Below, one piece after another: positions 54,031 to 63,063 of a DNA stretch of 64,000 nucleotides; positions within the stretch are counted from its first letter, which is position 1, and every line of letters begins with the position of its first letter. The notes beneath the pieces are model-generated. The model saw nothing but the letters and a program-made list of their open reading frames with translations. It had not been told where the DNA came from and searched no databases. The position numbers were made by a program, and so were the translations under genes. Source of the stretch: an uncultured Clostridia bacterium (GTDB lineage Bacteria > Bacillota > Clostridia > TANB77 > CAG-508); NCBI GenBank assembly GCA_904381285.1, contig CAJFII010000004.1, positions 1 to 64,000 of the forward strand, written 5' to 3'.

Positions 54031-56265
54031 ATGGAATTTAAGCAATGGGAAAATTTTAAAAAAGGTGATTGGCAAAGTGAAATTGATGTAAGAAGCTTTA
54101 TTCAAACTAATTATACTCCATATGAAGGAACATCAGACTTTTTAGCCGGACCTACTGATAGTACAAAAAAATTATGGGACGAAGTTCTTGATTTATATAA
54201 AAAAGAAAAAGAAAATGGTGGGGTATTAGATATTGATACTAAAACTATATCTACCATTACTGCACATGATGCAGGATATATTGATAAAGACTTAGAAAAA
54301 ATTGTTGGTCTTCAAACAGACAAGCCTTTAAAAAGAGCAATAATGCCTTTTGGTGGAATTAAAATTGTTGAAAAATCATGTGTTGCATATGGTAAACAAG
54401 TAGATCCAGATGTAGATAGAATATTTAATACGATTAGAAGAACACATAATGATGGAGTATTTAGTGTATATACACCTGATATTCGTGCAGCTAGAAGTTC
54501 ACATTTAATTACTGGTCTTCCTGATGGATATGGCCGTGGTAGAATTATTGGTGATTATAGACGTGTTGCATTATATGGTGTTGATGTATTAATTGCTGAG
54601 AAAAAAGAAGAATTAAACATTTTAAATGTAGATTATTTATCTGAAAGTGTTATACAACAACGTGAAGAAATCCATGACCAAATTCTTGCATTAGAAGCTC
54701 TAAAAGAAATGGCAAACAAATACGGATATGATATTTCTGTTCCAGCATCAAATGCAAAAGAGGCAATTCAATGGACATATTTTGCTTATCTTGCTGCAAT
54801 AAAAGATCAAAATGGTGCTGCAATGAGTTTAGGTAGAACATCTACTTTCCTAGACATCTATATTGAAAGAGACTTAAAAAATGGAAACTTAACAGAAGAA
54901 GAAGCTCAAGAATTAATGGATCATTTTGTTATGAAATTAAGATTAGTTAGATTCTTAAGAACTCCAGAATATAATGAATTATTTAGTGGAGATCCTGTTT
55001 GGGTTACAGAGTCAATTGGTGGAATGGGAATTGATGGAAGAACATTAGTAACTAAAAATTCTTACAGAATGTTACACACATTAGTAACTTTAGGTCCCGC
55101 ACCAGAACCTAATATGACTGTTTTATGGTCAACAAGATTACCTCAATCTTTTAAAGATTTTTGTGCAGATTTATCTATCAAAACTTCATCTATTCAATAT
55201 GAAAATGATGATTTAATGAGAGGTTTCTGGGGAGATGATTATGGTATTGCTTGTTGTGTTTCTGCCATGAGAATTGGAAAACAAATGCAATTCTTTGGTG
55301 CAAGATGTAATCTTGCTAAAACTCTTCTTTATGCTATTAATGGTGGAAGGGATGAAATGACAGGAAAACAAGTTACTCCAAGATTTGAACCAATCACATC
55401 TGAATATTTAGATTATGATGAAGTAATGCAAAAATTTGATACAATGATGGACTATGTTGCCAAAATATATATTAAAGCATTAAATGCTATACATTATATG
55501 CATGATAAATACTCATATGAAGCTATTGAAATGGCATTACATGATAAAGATATTTTAAGAACTATGGCTTGTGGTATTGCTGGTTTATCTGTTGTAGCTG
55601 ATTCTTTATCTGCAATAAAATATGCTAAAGTAAAAGTAATTCGTGATGAGACAGGTCTTGCTACTAACTATGAAATTGAAGGTGATTTTCCAAAATTCGG
55701 TAATGATGATGATAGAGTTGATGATATTGCAGTATCTTTAGTAAAAACATTTATGAATAAATTAAAAAGATATAATACTTATAGAAATGCAAAAACAACA
55801 ATGTCTATTCTTACTATTACATCAAATGTTGTATATGGAAAAGCAACAGGAAATACACCTGATGGAAGAAAAGCAGGAGAACCTTTCGGACCAGGAGCAA
55901 ATCCTTTACACGGAAGAGATACAAATGGTGCTTTGGCAGTTATGAATTCTATTGCAAAACTACCATACGAATACTCTGAAGATGGTATTTCTTATACATT
56001 CTCTATCACTCCTGCAACACTAGGAAAAGAAGAACCTACAAGAGTACAAAATCTAGTAAATATGTTAGATGGTTACTTTATGCAAGAAGGTCATCATATA
56101 AATGTTAACGTATTTGATAGAGCATTATTAGAAGATGCTATGGAACATCCAGAAAAATATCCTCAATTAACAATACGTGTTTCTGGATATGCTGTTCATT
56201 TTACAAAATTAACACGTGAACAACAATTAGATGTTATTCATAGAACAATTCATGAAAGAATTTAG
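54031..56265 (+). CDS. pflB: formate C-acetyltransferase (pyruvate formate-lyase)
   Basis: Glycyl radical enzyme that splits pyruvate to acetyl-CoA and formate; about 744 residues. Active-site cysteine pair in GIACCVSAM near residue 410, and the radical glycine in RVSGYAVHF near the C-terminus. The longer frame from 53995 is rejected because AGGAGG precedes the ATG at 54031. With pflA it shows mixed-acid type fermentation. Codon use is the most biased in the window, consistent with high expression. Confidence 0.97.
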   Translation: MEFKQWENFKKGDWQSEIDVRSFIQTNYTPYEGTSDFLAGPTDSTKKLWDEVLDLYKKEKENGGVLDIDTKTISTITAHDAGYIDKDLEKIVGLQTDKPLKRAIMPFGGIKIVEKSCVAYGKQVDPDVDRIFNTIRRTHNDGVFSVYTPDIRAARSSHLITGLPDGYGRGRIIGDYRRVALYGVDVLIAEKKEELNILNVDYLSESVIQQREEIHDQILALEALKEMANKYGYDISVPASNAKEAIQWTYFAYLAAIKDQNGAAMSLGRTSTFLDIYIERDLKNGNLTEEEAQELMDHFVMKLRLVRFLRTPEYNELFSGDPVWVTESIGGMGIDGRTLVTKNSYRMLHTLVTLGPAPEPNMTVLWSTRLPQSFKDFCADLSIKTSSIQYENDDLMRGFWGDDYGIACCVSAMRIGKQMQFFGARCNLAKTLLYAINGGRDEMTGKQVTPRFEPITSEYLDYDEVMQKFDTMMDYVAKIYIKALNAIHYMHDKYSYEAIEMALHDKDILRTMACGIAGLSVVADSLSAIKYAKVKVIRDETGLATNYEIEGDFPKFGNDDDRVDDIAVSLVKTFMNKLKRYNTYRNAKTTMSILTITSNVVYGKATGNTPDGRKAGEPFGPGANPLHGRDTNGALAVMNSIAKLPYEYSEDGISYTFSITPATLGKEEPTRVQNLVNMLDGYFMQEGHHINVNVFDRALLEDAMEHPEKYPQLTIRVSGYAVHFTKLTREQQLDVIHRTIHERI

Positions 56266-56277
56266 TAATAATATATA

Positions 56278-56298
56278 GGGTTGCATTTTATGCAACCC
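56278..56298 (+). promoter_or_regulatory. pflB-pflA intercistronic hairpin
   Basis: GGGTTGCAT, TTT, ATGCAACCC: nine pairs and no T run. It may stabilise the pflB message or partly limit read-through into pflA. Confidence 0.6.
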
Positions 56299-56321
56299 AA
56301 AACTTTGAAATGGAGAGACTT

Positions 56322-57053
56322 ATGGAAAATTTTGATAAACATACAATGGCAAGAATTCATTCTATTGAAACTTTGGGTACTGTTGACGGACCTGGACTTA
56401 GGTTTGTTGTATTTATGCAAGGTTGTCATTTAAAATGTAAATATTGCCACAATAGGGACACTTGGAATACTTGTGCAGGAGATTTAATTACTATTGATGA
56501 ATTATTAAATAAAATTGAAAAATATACTAACTATTTTAAAGCATCTGGTGGAGGTGTTACTATTTCTGGTGGAGAACCTCTTTTACAAGTAGATTTTTTA
56601 ATTTCTTTATTTACTAAATTAAAAGAACATAATATATCCACTGCAATAGATACCTCTGGAATGTTTCATTTAACTGAAAAAATAAAGCAATTAATAGATC
56701 TTACGGATTTATTTTTATTAGATATAAAGCATATTGATAGCAAGAAATGTAAAGATTTAGTTGGTTTTTCTAATGAAAAGGAATTGGCTTTTGCTAGATA
56801 CTTAAGCCAAAATAATAAACCTATCTGGATTAGACAAGTACTAATTCCTGGAATTACAGATAGCAAAGAAGATTTATTAAAATTAAAAGATTTTATATCT
56901 TCCCTATCTTGTGTAGAAAAAGTAGAATTATTAAAATATCATAATATGGGAAAATATAAATGGGAAAATCTTGGTTATACTTATGAACTTGATGATGTTC
57001 CAAATGCTACTGATGAAGATTTAAAAAGAGCTAAAAAAATATTAGGAATATAA
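56322..57053 (+). CDS. pflA: pyruvate formate-lyase activating enzyme
   Basis: Radical SAM enzyme that installs the glycyl radical in PflB, about 243 residues. Cluster motif CHLKCKYCH near residue 30, SAM-binding VTISGGEPLLQ, DTSGMF and LLDIKHID. The GGAGAG site favours 56322 as the start over 56310. Immediately downstream of its substrate gene pflB. Confidence 0.95.
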   Translation: MENFDKHTMARIHSIETLGTVDGPGLRFVVFMQGCHLKCKYCHNRDTWNTCAGDLITIDELLNKIEKYTNYFKASGGGVTISGGEPLLQVDFLISLFTKLKEHNISTAIDTSGMFHLTEKIKQLIDLTDLFLLDIKHIDSKKCKDLVGFSNEKELAFARYLSQNNKPIWIRQVLIPGITDSKEDLLKLKDFISSLSCVEKVELLKYHNMGKYKWENLGYTYELDDVPNATDEDLKRAKKILGI

Positions 57054-57200
57054 ATTATTTATATTCCATCTTACCAGCTCCTAAAACGATTGTATCAAAT
57101 AATAAACAAATTGTCACTAAATCGCTTGCATTTTATGTTTTTTTATGTTAGAATATTATGCGTTATAGTTTAGTTTACATTTTAAGGAGGTGCAATATAA

Positions 57201-57467
57201 ATGCCAAATATTAAATCAGCAATAAAAAGAGTAAGTGTTATTGAAAAGAAAACATTAAGAAATAATATGATTAAATCTGGTTATAGAACTGCTGTTAGAA
57301 AATTTGAAGAAGCTGTTAACTCAGGAGATATTAAAAATGCTGAAACTTTATTTGTAGAAGCTACTAAAAAAATAGATATGGCTTGTACAAAAGGAGTTAT
57401 AGTAAAAAATACAGCTGCTAGAAAAAAATCTAGATTAGCTAAAAAATTAAATGCTGCAAAAGCATAG
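57201..57467 (+). CDS. rpsT: 30S ribosomal protein S20
   Basis: Primary 16S rRNA-binding protein, 88 residues, three long helices, with [11 protein letters not shown] at the start and [20 protein letters not shown] at the end. AAGGAGG precedes the ATG. Monocistronic with a terminator, as usual. Confidence 0.97.
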   Translation: MPNIKSAIKRVSVIEKKTLRNNMIKSGYRTAVRKFEEAVNSGDIKNAETLFVEATKKIDMACTKGVIVKNTAARKKSRLAKKLNAAKA

Positions 57468-57495
57468 ATAAAAAATTATGCATAGTTTTTTATTT

Positions 57496-57521
57496 AAAAG
57501 ATTACTAAAAAGTAATCTTTT
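57496..57521 (+). terminator. rpsT terminator
   Basis: AAAAGATTACT (57496-57506), AAAA, AGTAATCTTTT (57511-57521), then TTT. Confidence 0.9.
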
Positions 57522-57624
57522 TTTGTTATACTATCTTTAACTCTACTTCCACAAATTACCTTTGATTTTCTAATTTGTACATGTTACTATTAATTATAGA
57601 TAATTTGGAAAAGGGGTATTGATT

Positions 57625-57873
57625 ATGTTGAAATTAATTATAAATAAGTTTAATTCTATGGAAACAAAAGTAAAAAAAATAATGAAATATGGTATTAATT
57701 TTTCGTTATTTATTTGTATAATATCAATTGGAATATTACTTACATATGAATTTTATAAAAATCCGGATTTATATTACATTGGATTATCTGTATTTAAACT
57801 AGGCTTATTCTTTATAGTAGAATTTATTATATGTGCACTAGCTATTGATACAATTAAACAACAAGTGCAGTAA
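57625..57873 (+). CDS. small two-helix membrane protein, function unknown
   Basis: About 82 residues with a basic start (LIINKFNSMETKVKKIMKYG) and two hydrophobic helices (FSLFICIISIGILLTYEF and YYIGLSVFKLGLFFIVEFIICA). AAGGGG lies before the ATG at 57625. It looks like a conserved clostridial small membrane protein; no function known. A promoter for the next transcript starts two bases after its stop. Confidence 0.6.
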   Translation: MLKLIINKFNSMETKVKKIMKYGINFSLFICIISIGILLTYEFYKNPDLYYIGLSVFKLGLFFIVEFIICALAIDTIKQQVQ

Positions 57874-57874
57874 T

Positions 57875-57938
57875 TTGATTTATGTCAAGTTTTATGTTAT
57901 AATGTAATTATAGCAATTTGTATTATGCTATAATTACA
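57875..57938 (+). promoter_or_regulatory. promoter with overlapping 13-base palindromic operator
   Basis: TTGATT (57875-57880), 17 bases, TATAAT (57898-57903). A perfect inverted repeat, TGTAATTATAGCA (57903-57915) and TGCTATAATTACA (57926-57938), covers the predicted transcription start. Size and symmetry suit a dimeric repressor. It controls the 38-codon ORF that follows. Confidence 0.65.
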
Positions 57939-57962
57939 TATTCTAAGGAGGATGTCTTCATT

Positions 57963-58079
57963 ATGAGACAAACAACACCATGCTTTACATTTAAAAAAGG
58001 ACGGTTTTATATTTATATAAATCCGTTCAACAGTAAAAAAAATTTTGAGTATTGGTTCGATATATGTAAGAAACTCTAA
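57963..58079 (+). CDS. small ORF with in-frame CGG, behind a palindromic operator
   Basis: 38 codons after an AAGGAGG site: MRQTTPCFTFKKGRFYIYIN and on to WFDICKKL. No family recognised. It has a promoter, a 13-base palindrome and a downstream stem, so it looks like a real transcription unit. Codon 14 is CGG; skipping its C gives GGFIFI and a stop, an 18-residue peptide. If the CGG rule of this window holds, the short peptide is the product; if not, this is a second exception. Confidence 0.45.
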   Translation: MRQTTPCFTFKKGRFYIYINPFNSKKNFEYWFDICKKL

Positions 58080-58113
58080 AGAATTTTAATTACAACTGAA
58101 TATGGATAGTAAA

Positions 58114-58138
58114 CACCACAGGCAGACTGCCTGTGGTG
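58114..58138. terminator. GC-rich terminator between the small ORF and gatB
   Basis: CACCACAGGC (58114-58123) pairs with GCCTGTGGTG (58129-58138). It stands between convergent genes. TTT follows on the minus strand. Confidence 0.75.
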
Positions 58139-58148
58139 CTTCATTATA

Positions 58149-59594
58149 CTACATTTTATTTATTTCATCTACAAACATTTTATTAAGCATTTGTGGATTA
58201 GCTTTACCTTTTGTTTGTTTCATAGCTTGTCCTACTAAGAAACCAATTGCTTTATCTTTTCCACCTTTATAATCTTGTACAGATTGTGGGTTTTCTTCTA
58301 AGATTTTTAATACAATCTCTTTTATTGCTCCTTCATCTGAAATTTGAATCCAGCCTTTTTCTTCAATAATTTTACTTGGCTCTTTTGGATTTTCAAATAA
58401 TTCTTCTAATACTTTTTTTGCAATAGCACTACTAATTGTTCCTTTTTCAATAAGTTTAATTAATTCTGCTAAATTATCTGCTGAAAATGGAATTTCATTT
58501 GGTTCCATTTCTTTCTCATTTAATATTCTTGAAATATCTGATAATATCCAATTACATACTGCTTTTGGATTATTAGTTTTTCCAACAGTTTCTTCAAATA
58601 AGTTTGATAAATATTTAGAAGCTGTAATTAAATTTGCTTCACGTTCTGTAAGATTATATTTTTCTAAATATCGTTGTTTTCTACTTTCTGGTAATTCCGG
58701 TAAAGTATTTTTTATTTTTTCTATATATTCATCTGATAAACGTATTGCCACTAAATCAGGTTCTGGAAAATATCTATAATCTTGTGCATCTTCTTTATCT
58801 CTCATAGAAAATGTTCTTCCAGATACATCATCCCATCTTAATGTTTCTTGTTCTATTTTTCCTCCTGCTTCTAATACATCAATTTGTCTATCTATTTCAT
58901 ATTCGATACCTCTTACTATTGAACGGAAAGAATTCATATTTTTCATTTCTGTTCTAGTACCTAATTTTTTATCACCTTTTTTTCTAATTGAAACATTAAC
59001 GTCCGCTCTAAAAGACCCCTCTTGCATTTTGCAGTCTGATACTTCTATATATTCCAATATTGATTTTAGCTTTCTTAAATATTTTTCTGCCTCATCACTA
59101 GAACTTATATCTGGCTCAGATACTATCTCTATTAATGGGACACCTGCTCTATTTAAATCTACTAGGCTGCCTCCTCCAAATTCATCATGATTTAGCTTTC
59201 CAGCATCCTCTTCAATATGAATTCTTGTTAAACGTATTTTCTTTTTTTGTCCATCTTTATCTTCTATTTCTACATATCCCTTTTCACAAAGTGGTTTATC
59301 AAATTGAGAAATTTGATATGATTTTGGTAAATCAGGATAAAAATAATTTTTTCTATCGTTTTTGCTATCTCTTGAAATTTCACAATTTGTTGCAAGTCCT
59401 GCTTTTACTGCATATTCTACTACTTTTTCATTTAAAACAGGTAATGTTCCTGGCATTGCCATACAAATTGGACAACAGTGTGTATTTGGTTCTCCTCCAA
59501 ACTCTGTTGGACATGAGCAAAATATCTTTGTTTTTGTTGATAATTCTGCATGAACTTCTAATCCTATTACAACCTCATAATCTTCTCTTGACAT
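58149..59594 (-). CDS. gatB: aspartyl/glutamyl-tRNA amidotransferase subunit B
   Basis: tRNA-binding kinase subunit of GatCAB, which converts Glu-tRNA(Gln) and/or Asp-tRNA(Asn) to the amides. 481 residues. VVIGLEVHAELSTKTKIFC at the start, zinc cysteines CSCPTEFGG and CCPICMAMPG, RADVNVSIRKKG, and the helical YqeY-like tail ending near KGKANPQMLNKM. Last gene of gatC-HAD-gatA-gatB. Confidence 0.97.
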   Translation of the reverse strand: MSREDYEVVIGLEVHAELSTKTKIFCSCPTEFGGEPNTHCCPICMAMPGTLPVLNEKVVEYAVKAGLATNCEISRDSKNDRKNYFYPDLPKSYQISQFDKPLCEKGYVEIEDKDGQKKKIRLTRIHIEEDAGKLNHDEFGGGSLVDLNRAGVPLIEIVSEPDISSSDEAEKYLRKLKSILEYIEVSDCKMQEGSFRADVNVSIRKKGDKKLGTRTEMKNMNSFRSIVRGIEYEIDRQIDVLEAGGKIEQETLRWDDVSGRTFSMRDKEDAQDYRYFPEPDLVAIRLSDEYIEKIKNTLPELPESRKQRYLEKYNLTEREANLITASKYLSNLFEETVGKTNNPKAVCNWILSDISRILNEKEMEPNEIPFSADNLAELIKLIEKGTISSAIAKKVLEELFENPKEPSKIIEEKGWIQISDEGAIKEIVLKILEENPQSVQDYKGGKDKAIGFLVGQAMKQTKGKANPQMLNKMFVDEINKM

Positions 59595-59641
59595 TTATAT
59601 TTGCCTCCTTTTATTGATTAATATATATGTTTCATTATGAT

Positions 59642-61099
59642 TTATTTCTTAAATTCAGGTTTATAGTTTTGTCTGAATTTTCTTTCTTTTTCATATGCAT
59701 AAGCAGCATTTAATATTGTTGTTTCTTCAAAACGATTTCCTATTAATTGGAATCCAATTGGCATACCCTCACTATTTACGCCACATGGTATACTTATTGC
59801 TGGAAGGCCTGCTATATTTACAGGTACTGTACAAACATCTGATAAGTACATTTCTAATGGATTATCTATTTTAGAACCTATATCAAATGCTACATTTGGT
59901 GAAGTTGGTGTTAATATTACATCATATTTTTTAAAGTTATTTTCAAATTCATTTTTTACAAGTGTACGAACTTGTTGTGCTTTTTTATAATAAGCATCAT
60001 AGTATCCAGAAGAAAGCACATAAGTTCCTAATATAATTCTTCTTTTAACTTCCTCTCCAAATCCTTCACTTCTTGAATTTTTATATAAATCTTTTAAATC
60101 ACTGAAGTCTTTTGTTCTATATCCATATCTAATTCCATCAAATCTTCCTAAGTTTGAGCTTGCTTCAGCACATGCAATAATGTAATAAGTTGCAAGCGCA
60201 TAATCAGCTACATCTAGTGAACATTCTTCTACAGTTGCTCCCATTTTTTCATATTGTTTTATTACTTCATTTATAGCATCTTTTACTTCACTATTTATTC
60301 CATCTCCAAAATATTGTTTAGGAATTCCTATTTTTAATCCTTTTACATCATTTTTCAAGCATTTTGTATAATCTATTTTTTCTCTATTTGCTGATGTTGT
60401 GTCTTTTTCATCATGTCCTGCAATTATGTTTAAGAGAATTGCTGCGTCTTCAACATCTTTAGTTAATGTTCCTATTTGATCAAGTGATGAAGCAAATGCT
60501 ACTAATCCGTATCTAGAAATTAATCCATATGTTGGTTTTAATCCAACAACTCCACAAAAAGCTGCAGGTTGTCTAACAGAACCACCTGTGTCTGATCCTA
60601 ATGCCCATGGCACTAGTCCTGCTGCTACTGCTGCTGCAGATCCTCCGCTAGATCCTCCTGGAACTTTATTTAAATTCCATGGATTTTTTGTTTTCTTAAA
60701 ATATGAATGTTCTGTTGAACCACCCATAGCAAATTCATCCATATTCAATTTTCCTAAACTTATTAATCTTTCATTATTAATTTTTTCAATAACAGTAGCA
60801 TCATAAGGTGATACAAAATTTTCAAGCATTCTTGACGCACAAGTGGTTTTTACACCTTTTGTACAAATATTATCTTTTATTCCTATTGGAATTCCTGCTA
60901 ATTTTGAAGTATTTTCCTCTTCTTCTATCTTTTTCAATTGTTCCTTTGCTTCTTTATCAGTTATTGTAATAAAAGCTTGTACATCTTTTTCTTTTTCTTC
61001 AATTCTATTTTGATAAGAAGTTAAAACTTCTTCCTTTGTTATTTCTTTTTTATCTAGTTTTTCTAATAATTCATGTACAGTTAATTCATAGATTTCCAT
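59642..61099 (-). CDS. gatA: aspartyl/glutamyl-tRNA amidotransferase subunit A
   Basis: Amidase subunit that releases ammonia from glutamine for GatB. About 485 residues from the ATG at 61099 (GGAGGAG upstream; the frame from 61138 is too long). The Ser-Ser-Lys triad is visible in [24 protein letters not shown] and [11 protein letters not shown]. The start overlaps the stop of the HAD gene (TAATG). Confidence 0.97.
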   Translation of the reverse strand: MEIYELTVHELLEKLDKKEITKEEVLTSYQNRIEEKEKDVQAFITITDKEAKEQLKKIEEEENTSKLAGIPIGIKDNICTKGVKTTCASRMLENFVSPYDATVIEKINNERLISLGKLNMDEFAMGGSTEHSYFKKTKNPWNLNKVPGGSSGGSAAAVAAGLVPWALGSDTGGSVRQPAAFCGVVGLKPTYGLISRYGLVAFASSLDQIGTLTKDVEDAAILLNIIAGHDEKDTTSANREKIDYTKCLKNDVKGLKIGIPKQYFGDGINSEVKDAINEVIKQYEKMGATVEECSLDVADYALATYYIIACAEASSNLGRFDGIRYGYRTKDFSDLKDLYKNSRSEGFGEEVKRRIILGTYVLSSGYYDAYYKKAQQVRTLVKNEFENNFKKYDVILTPTSPNVAFDIGSKIDNPLEMYLSDVCTVPVNIAGLPAISIPCGVNSEGMPIGFQLIGNRFEETTILNAAYAYEKERKFRQNYKPEFKK

Positions 61100-61689
61100 T
61101 AACTCTCCTCCTTTAATTTTTGATAGAAATGTGGCCATGAATAAATTCTTTCTATTTTCTCATCTTCCTTAATCCCTCGGTTTACACGAGAATCCATGAG
61201 GTATGTTTTAGCTCCAATTCCAGCTACTTTTTGGCAGTTTGTATAACTATCATCTAAAAATATATCTATATTATATTTTTTTGCAATTTCTGCCTTATCT
61301 TGTGCATTTACAATTAACTTATCATAAGGGATTTTAAAATCTGATAGCCATTTTTTTGTTACATCTTCTGCCTTTGTTTCTCCCCAGTCAAACCTTGCAG
61401 TTACTAAATATATTTTATTTTTTTCTTTTAACTTATCTAATACTTCTTTAGCATACATTTTAGGTCTAATTTCTTCTAAGCATTTTTTATAATATTTAGT
61501 AAAAAATTCTTTTTCTTCTTCATCATTCCAATTATGAAGATATCTATTATAAAAATGATTTGTTAAATTATTTAATTTATTTATTTTTCCATCTCTTTTT
61601 AATACATTAATTGTATAATACTGTGCTACATTAAATTGGGTTTCGTATGTATCAGAAATAGTGTCATCAATATCAATACCTATATTCAT
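61099..61689 (-). CDS. HAD-family 5'-nucleotidase-like protein (NT5C type)
   Basis: 196 residues. HAD motif I is [13 protein letters not shown] at the N-terminus, motif II is IYLVTARFD, motif IV is [12 protein letters not shown]. The insertion and lengths fit the NT5C/YqfW group, which dephosphorylates nucleotides or related phosphates. It lies between gatC and gatA, coupled to gatA by a stop-start overlap; no link to tRNA amidation is known, so it is probably a passenger in the operon. Confidence 0.82.
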   Translation of the reverse strand: MNIGIDIDDTISDTYETQFNVAQYYTINVLKRDGKINKLNNLTNHFYNRYLHNWNDEEEKEFFTKYYKKCLEEIRPKMYAKEVLDKLKEKNKIYLVTARFDWGETKAEDVTKKWLSDFKIPYDKLIVNAQDKAEIAKKYNIDIFLDDSYTNCQKVAGIGAKTYLMDSRVNRGIKEDEKIERIYSWPHFYQKLKEES

Positions 61690-61699
61690 ATTCTTTCTC

Positions 61700-61987
61700 C
61701 TAATTTATTACTTTAGGAATTTTAAACATTCCATTTTGTTGTTCTGGTGCATTTTGTAATAATTCTTCTCTTGTTGTTGTTTGTTTAATTTCATCTTTTC
61801 TAAATACATTATAAGTATTGTCTCCGCTAATTGTTTCCTCTAATCCTTCTATTGGAGCATTATTTACTATATTTGCATAATTTAATATTTCTTCTAAATT
61901 TTCCCTGTATTTTTGTACTTCATCATCTTTTAAATTCAAATCTGCTAGTTTTGCAATGTGTAAAATTTCCTCTTTGCTTACTTGCAT
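61700..61987 (-). CDS. gatC: aspartyl/glutamyl-tRNA amidotransferase subunit C
   Basis: Small stabilising subunit of GatCAB, about 95 residues. VSKEEILHIAKLADLNLKDDEV, then EILNYANIVNNAPIEGLEET and a C-terminal NGMFKIPKVIN are typical. The ATG at 61987 follows AGGAG; the GTG nine bases upstream lacks spacing. Confidence 0.9.
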   Translation of the reverse strand: MQVSKEEILHIAKLADLNLKDDEVQKYRENLEEILNYANIVNNAPIEGLEETISGDNTYNVFRKDEIKQTTTREELLQNAPEQQNGMFKIPKVIN

Positions 61988-62043
61988 AATAGTCACTCTC
62001 CTAACTTTCTATATGTTTTTAGTATTATATAATTTTTTTCATA

Positions 62044-62071
62044 AAAAAACAAGCTATATGGCTTGTTTTTT
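62044..62071. terminator. terminator upstream of gatC
   Basis: AAAAAACAAGC (62044-62054), six bases, GCTTGTTTTTT (62061-62071). It ends the cyclophilin transcript on the minus strand. Confidence 0.85.
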
Positions 62072-62130
62072 GAAGTTTATTTAAGTTTAAATTACAACAA
62101 ATTTTTAAATCATTCTATATATTTTCTTCT

Positions 62131-62253
62131 GCAAATAATATAATAAATTTTTCATTACGCTCCATTCCTGCGCTGGTCGCATTCGCTTCCAATTGTTGCC
62201 TTAAGGCAACTGCCCGTCGGTCGCTTCATTTCAAATTTTATTATATTATTTGC
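62131..62253. repeat. 123-base inverted-repeat element with GC-rich core
   Basis: Outer arms 62131-62147 and 62237-62253 are perfect 17-base complements, GCAAATAATATAATAAA and its reverse. Between them is a sharply GC-rich core with two GGTCGC copies and the perfect palindrome GTTGCCTTAAGGCAAC. The core differs from everything around it. It may be a MITE-like or REP-like element or a structured RNA gene. No open frame. Confidence 0.6.
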
Positions 62254-62275
62254 TTAGATATTATAATTATCTATA

Positions 62276-63046
62276 TTATTGTAAGCTTGTTCCGTAGTAT
62301 TGATTGAACCATTTTTGAACATCAAATACATCCATAGTTTCTGGTACACCATAATCTACTCCAAAAGTTTCAACACTTAAGCTAGTAATTACTGGTGGGT
62401 TAACTGGTTTATCTACTCCTTCTTCTGCTGAAGAGTCTCTTGTTACCACTTCTACATTTTCAATTGCATGTACTACATCTAATCCTTCAATTACTTTTCC
62501 AAATGCAGTATATAAGCCATTTAATGATGGAGTATCTGCTGTTGTTATAAAGAATTGTGAACCAGCTGAATTGTATCCATATTCTGTTAAAGAACTATCT
62601 AATGAAGAATAATCACTTCTTGCCATAGAAATAACCCCTTCTTCATGTCTTAATGTATTTTGTTTATAACCATTTGCTACAAATTCTCCTTTTATAGCAT
62701 ATGTTTTATCCTCAGATACATCATCTAATATATCACTTAGACTTGGTACTCCTGTACCATCACCATTTTTATCCCCGCCTTGTATCATAAAATCAGGAAT
62801 TGTTCTATGAAATGTTAAGCCATTATAGAACCCTCTATTTGCAAGTCTTATAAAGTTTGTTACTGTATTTGGTGCCATATCTGGATATAATTCTATTTTT
62901 ATTGTTCCATATCCTTCTACTTCCATTGTTGCAATTGGATTTTGTGCTTTTGTGAAAAATTTTTCATAATATCCATAGCTTAAATATCCTATAAGTACTA
63001 TTACTAATATAATAGCTATTATTAAAATTATCTTTTTTGTATTCAT
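62276..63046 (-). CDS. membrane-anchored cyclophilin-type peptidyl-prolyl isomerase
   Basis: 256 residues: N-terminal membrane helix (IILIIAIILVIVLIGYLSYGY), then a cyclophilin domain with ELYPDMAPNTVTNFIRLAN, FHRTIPDFMIQGGDKNGDGTG and GSQFFITTADTPSLNGLYTAFGKV. The catalytic Arg is in FHRTIPDF. Likely an outward-facing foldase for exported proteins, perhaps including the adjacent LamG surface protein. Confidence 0.93.
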   Translation of the reverse strand: MNTKKIILIIAIILVIVLIGYLSYGYYEKFFTKAQNPIATMEVEGYGTIKIELYPDMAPNTVTNFIRLANRGFYNGLTFHRTIPDFMIQGGDKNGDGTGVPSLSDILDDVSEDKTYAIKGEFVANGYKQNTLRHEEGVISMARSDYSSLDSSLTEYGYNSAGSQFFITTADTPSLNGLYTAFGKVIEGLDVVHAIENVEVVTRDSSAEEGVDKPVNPPVITSLSVETFGVDYGVPETMDVFDVQKWFNQYYGTSLQ

Positions 63047-63063
63047 TAATATACCTCCTGTAT

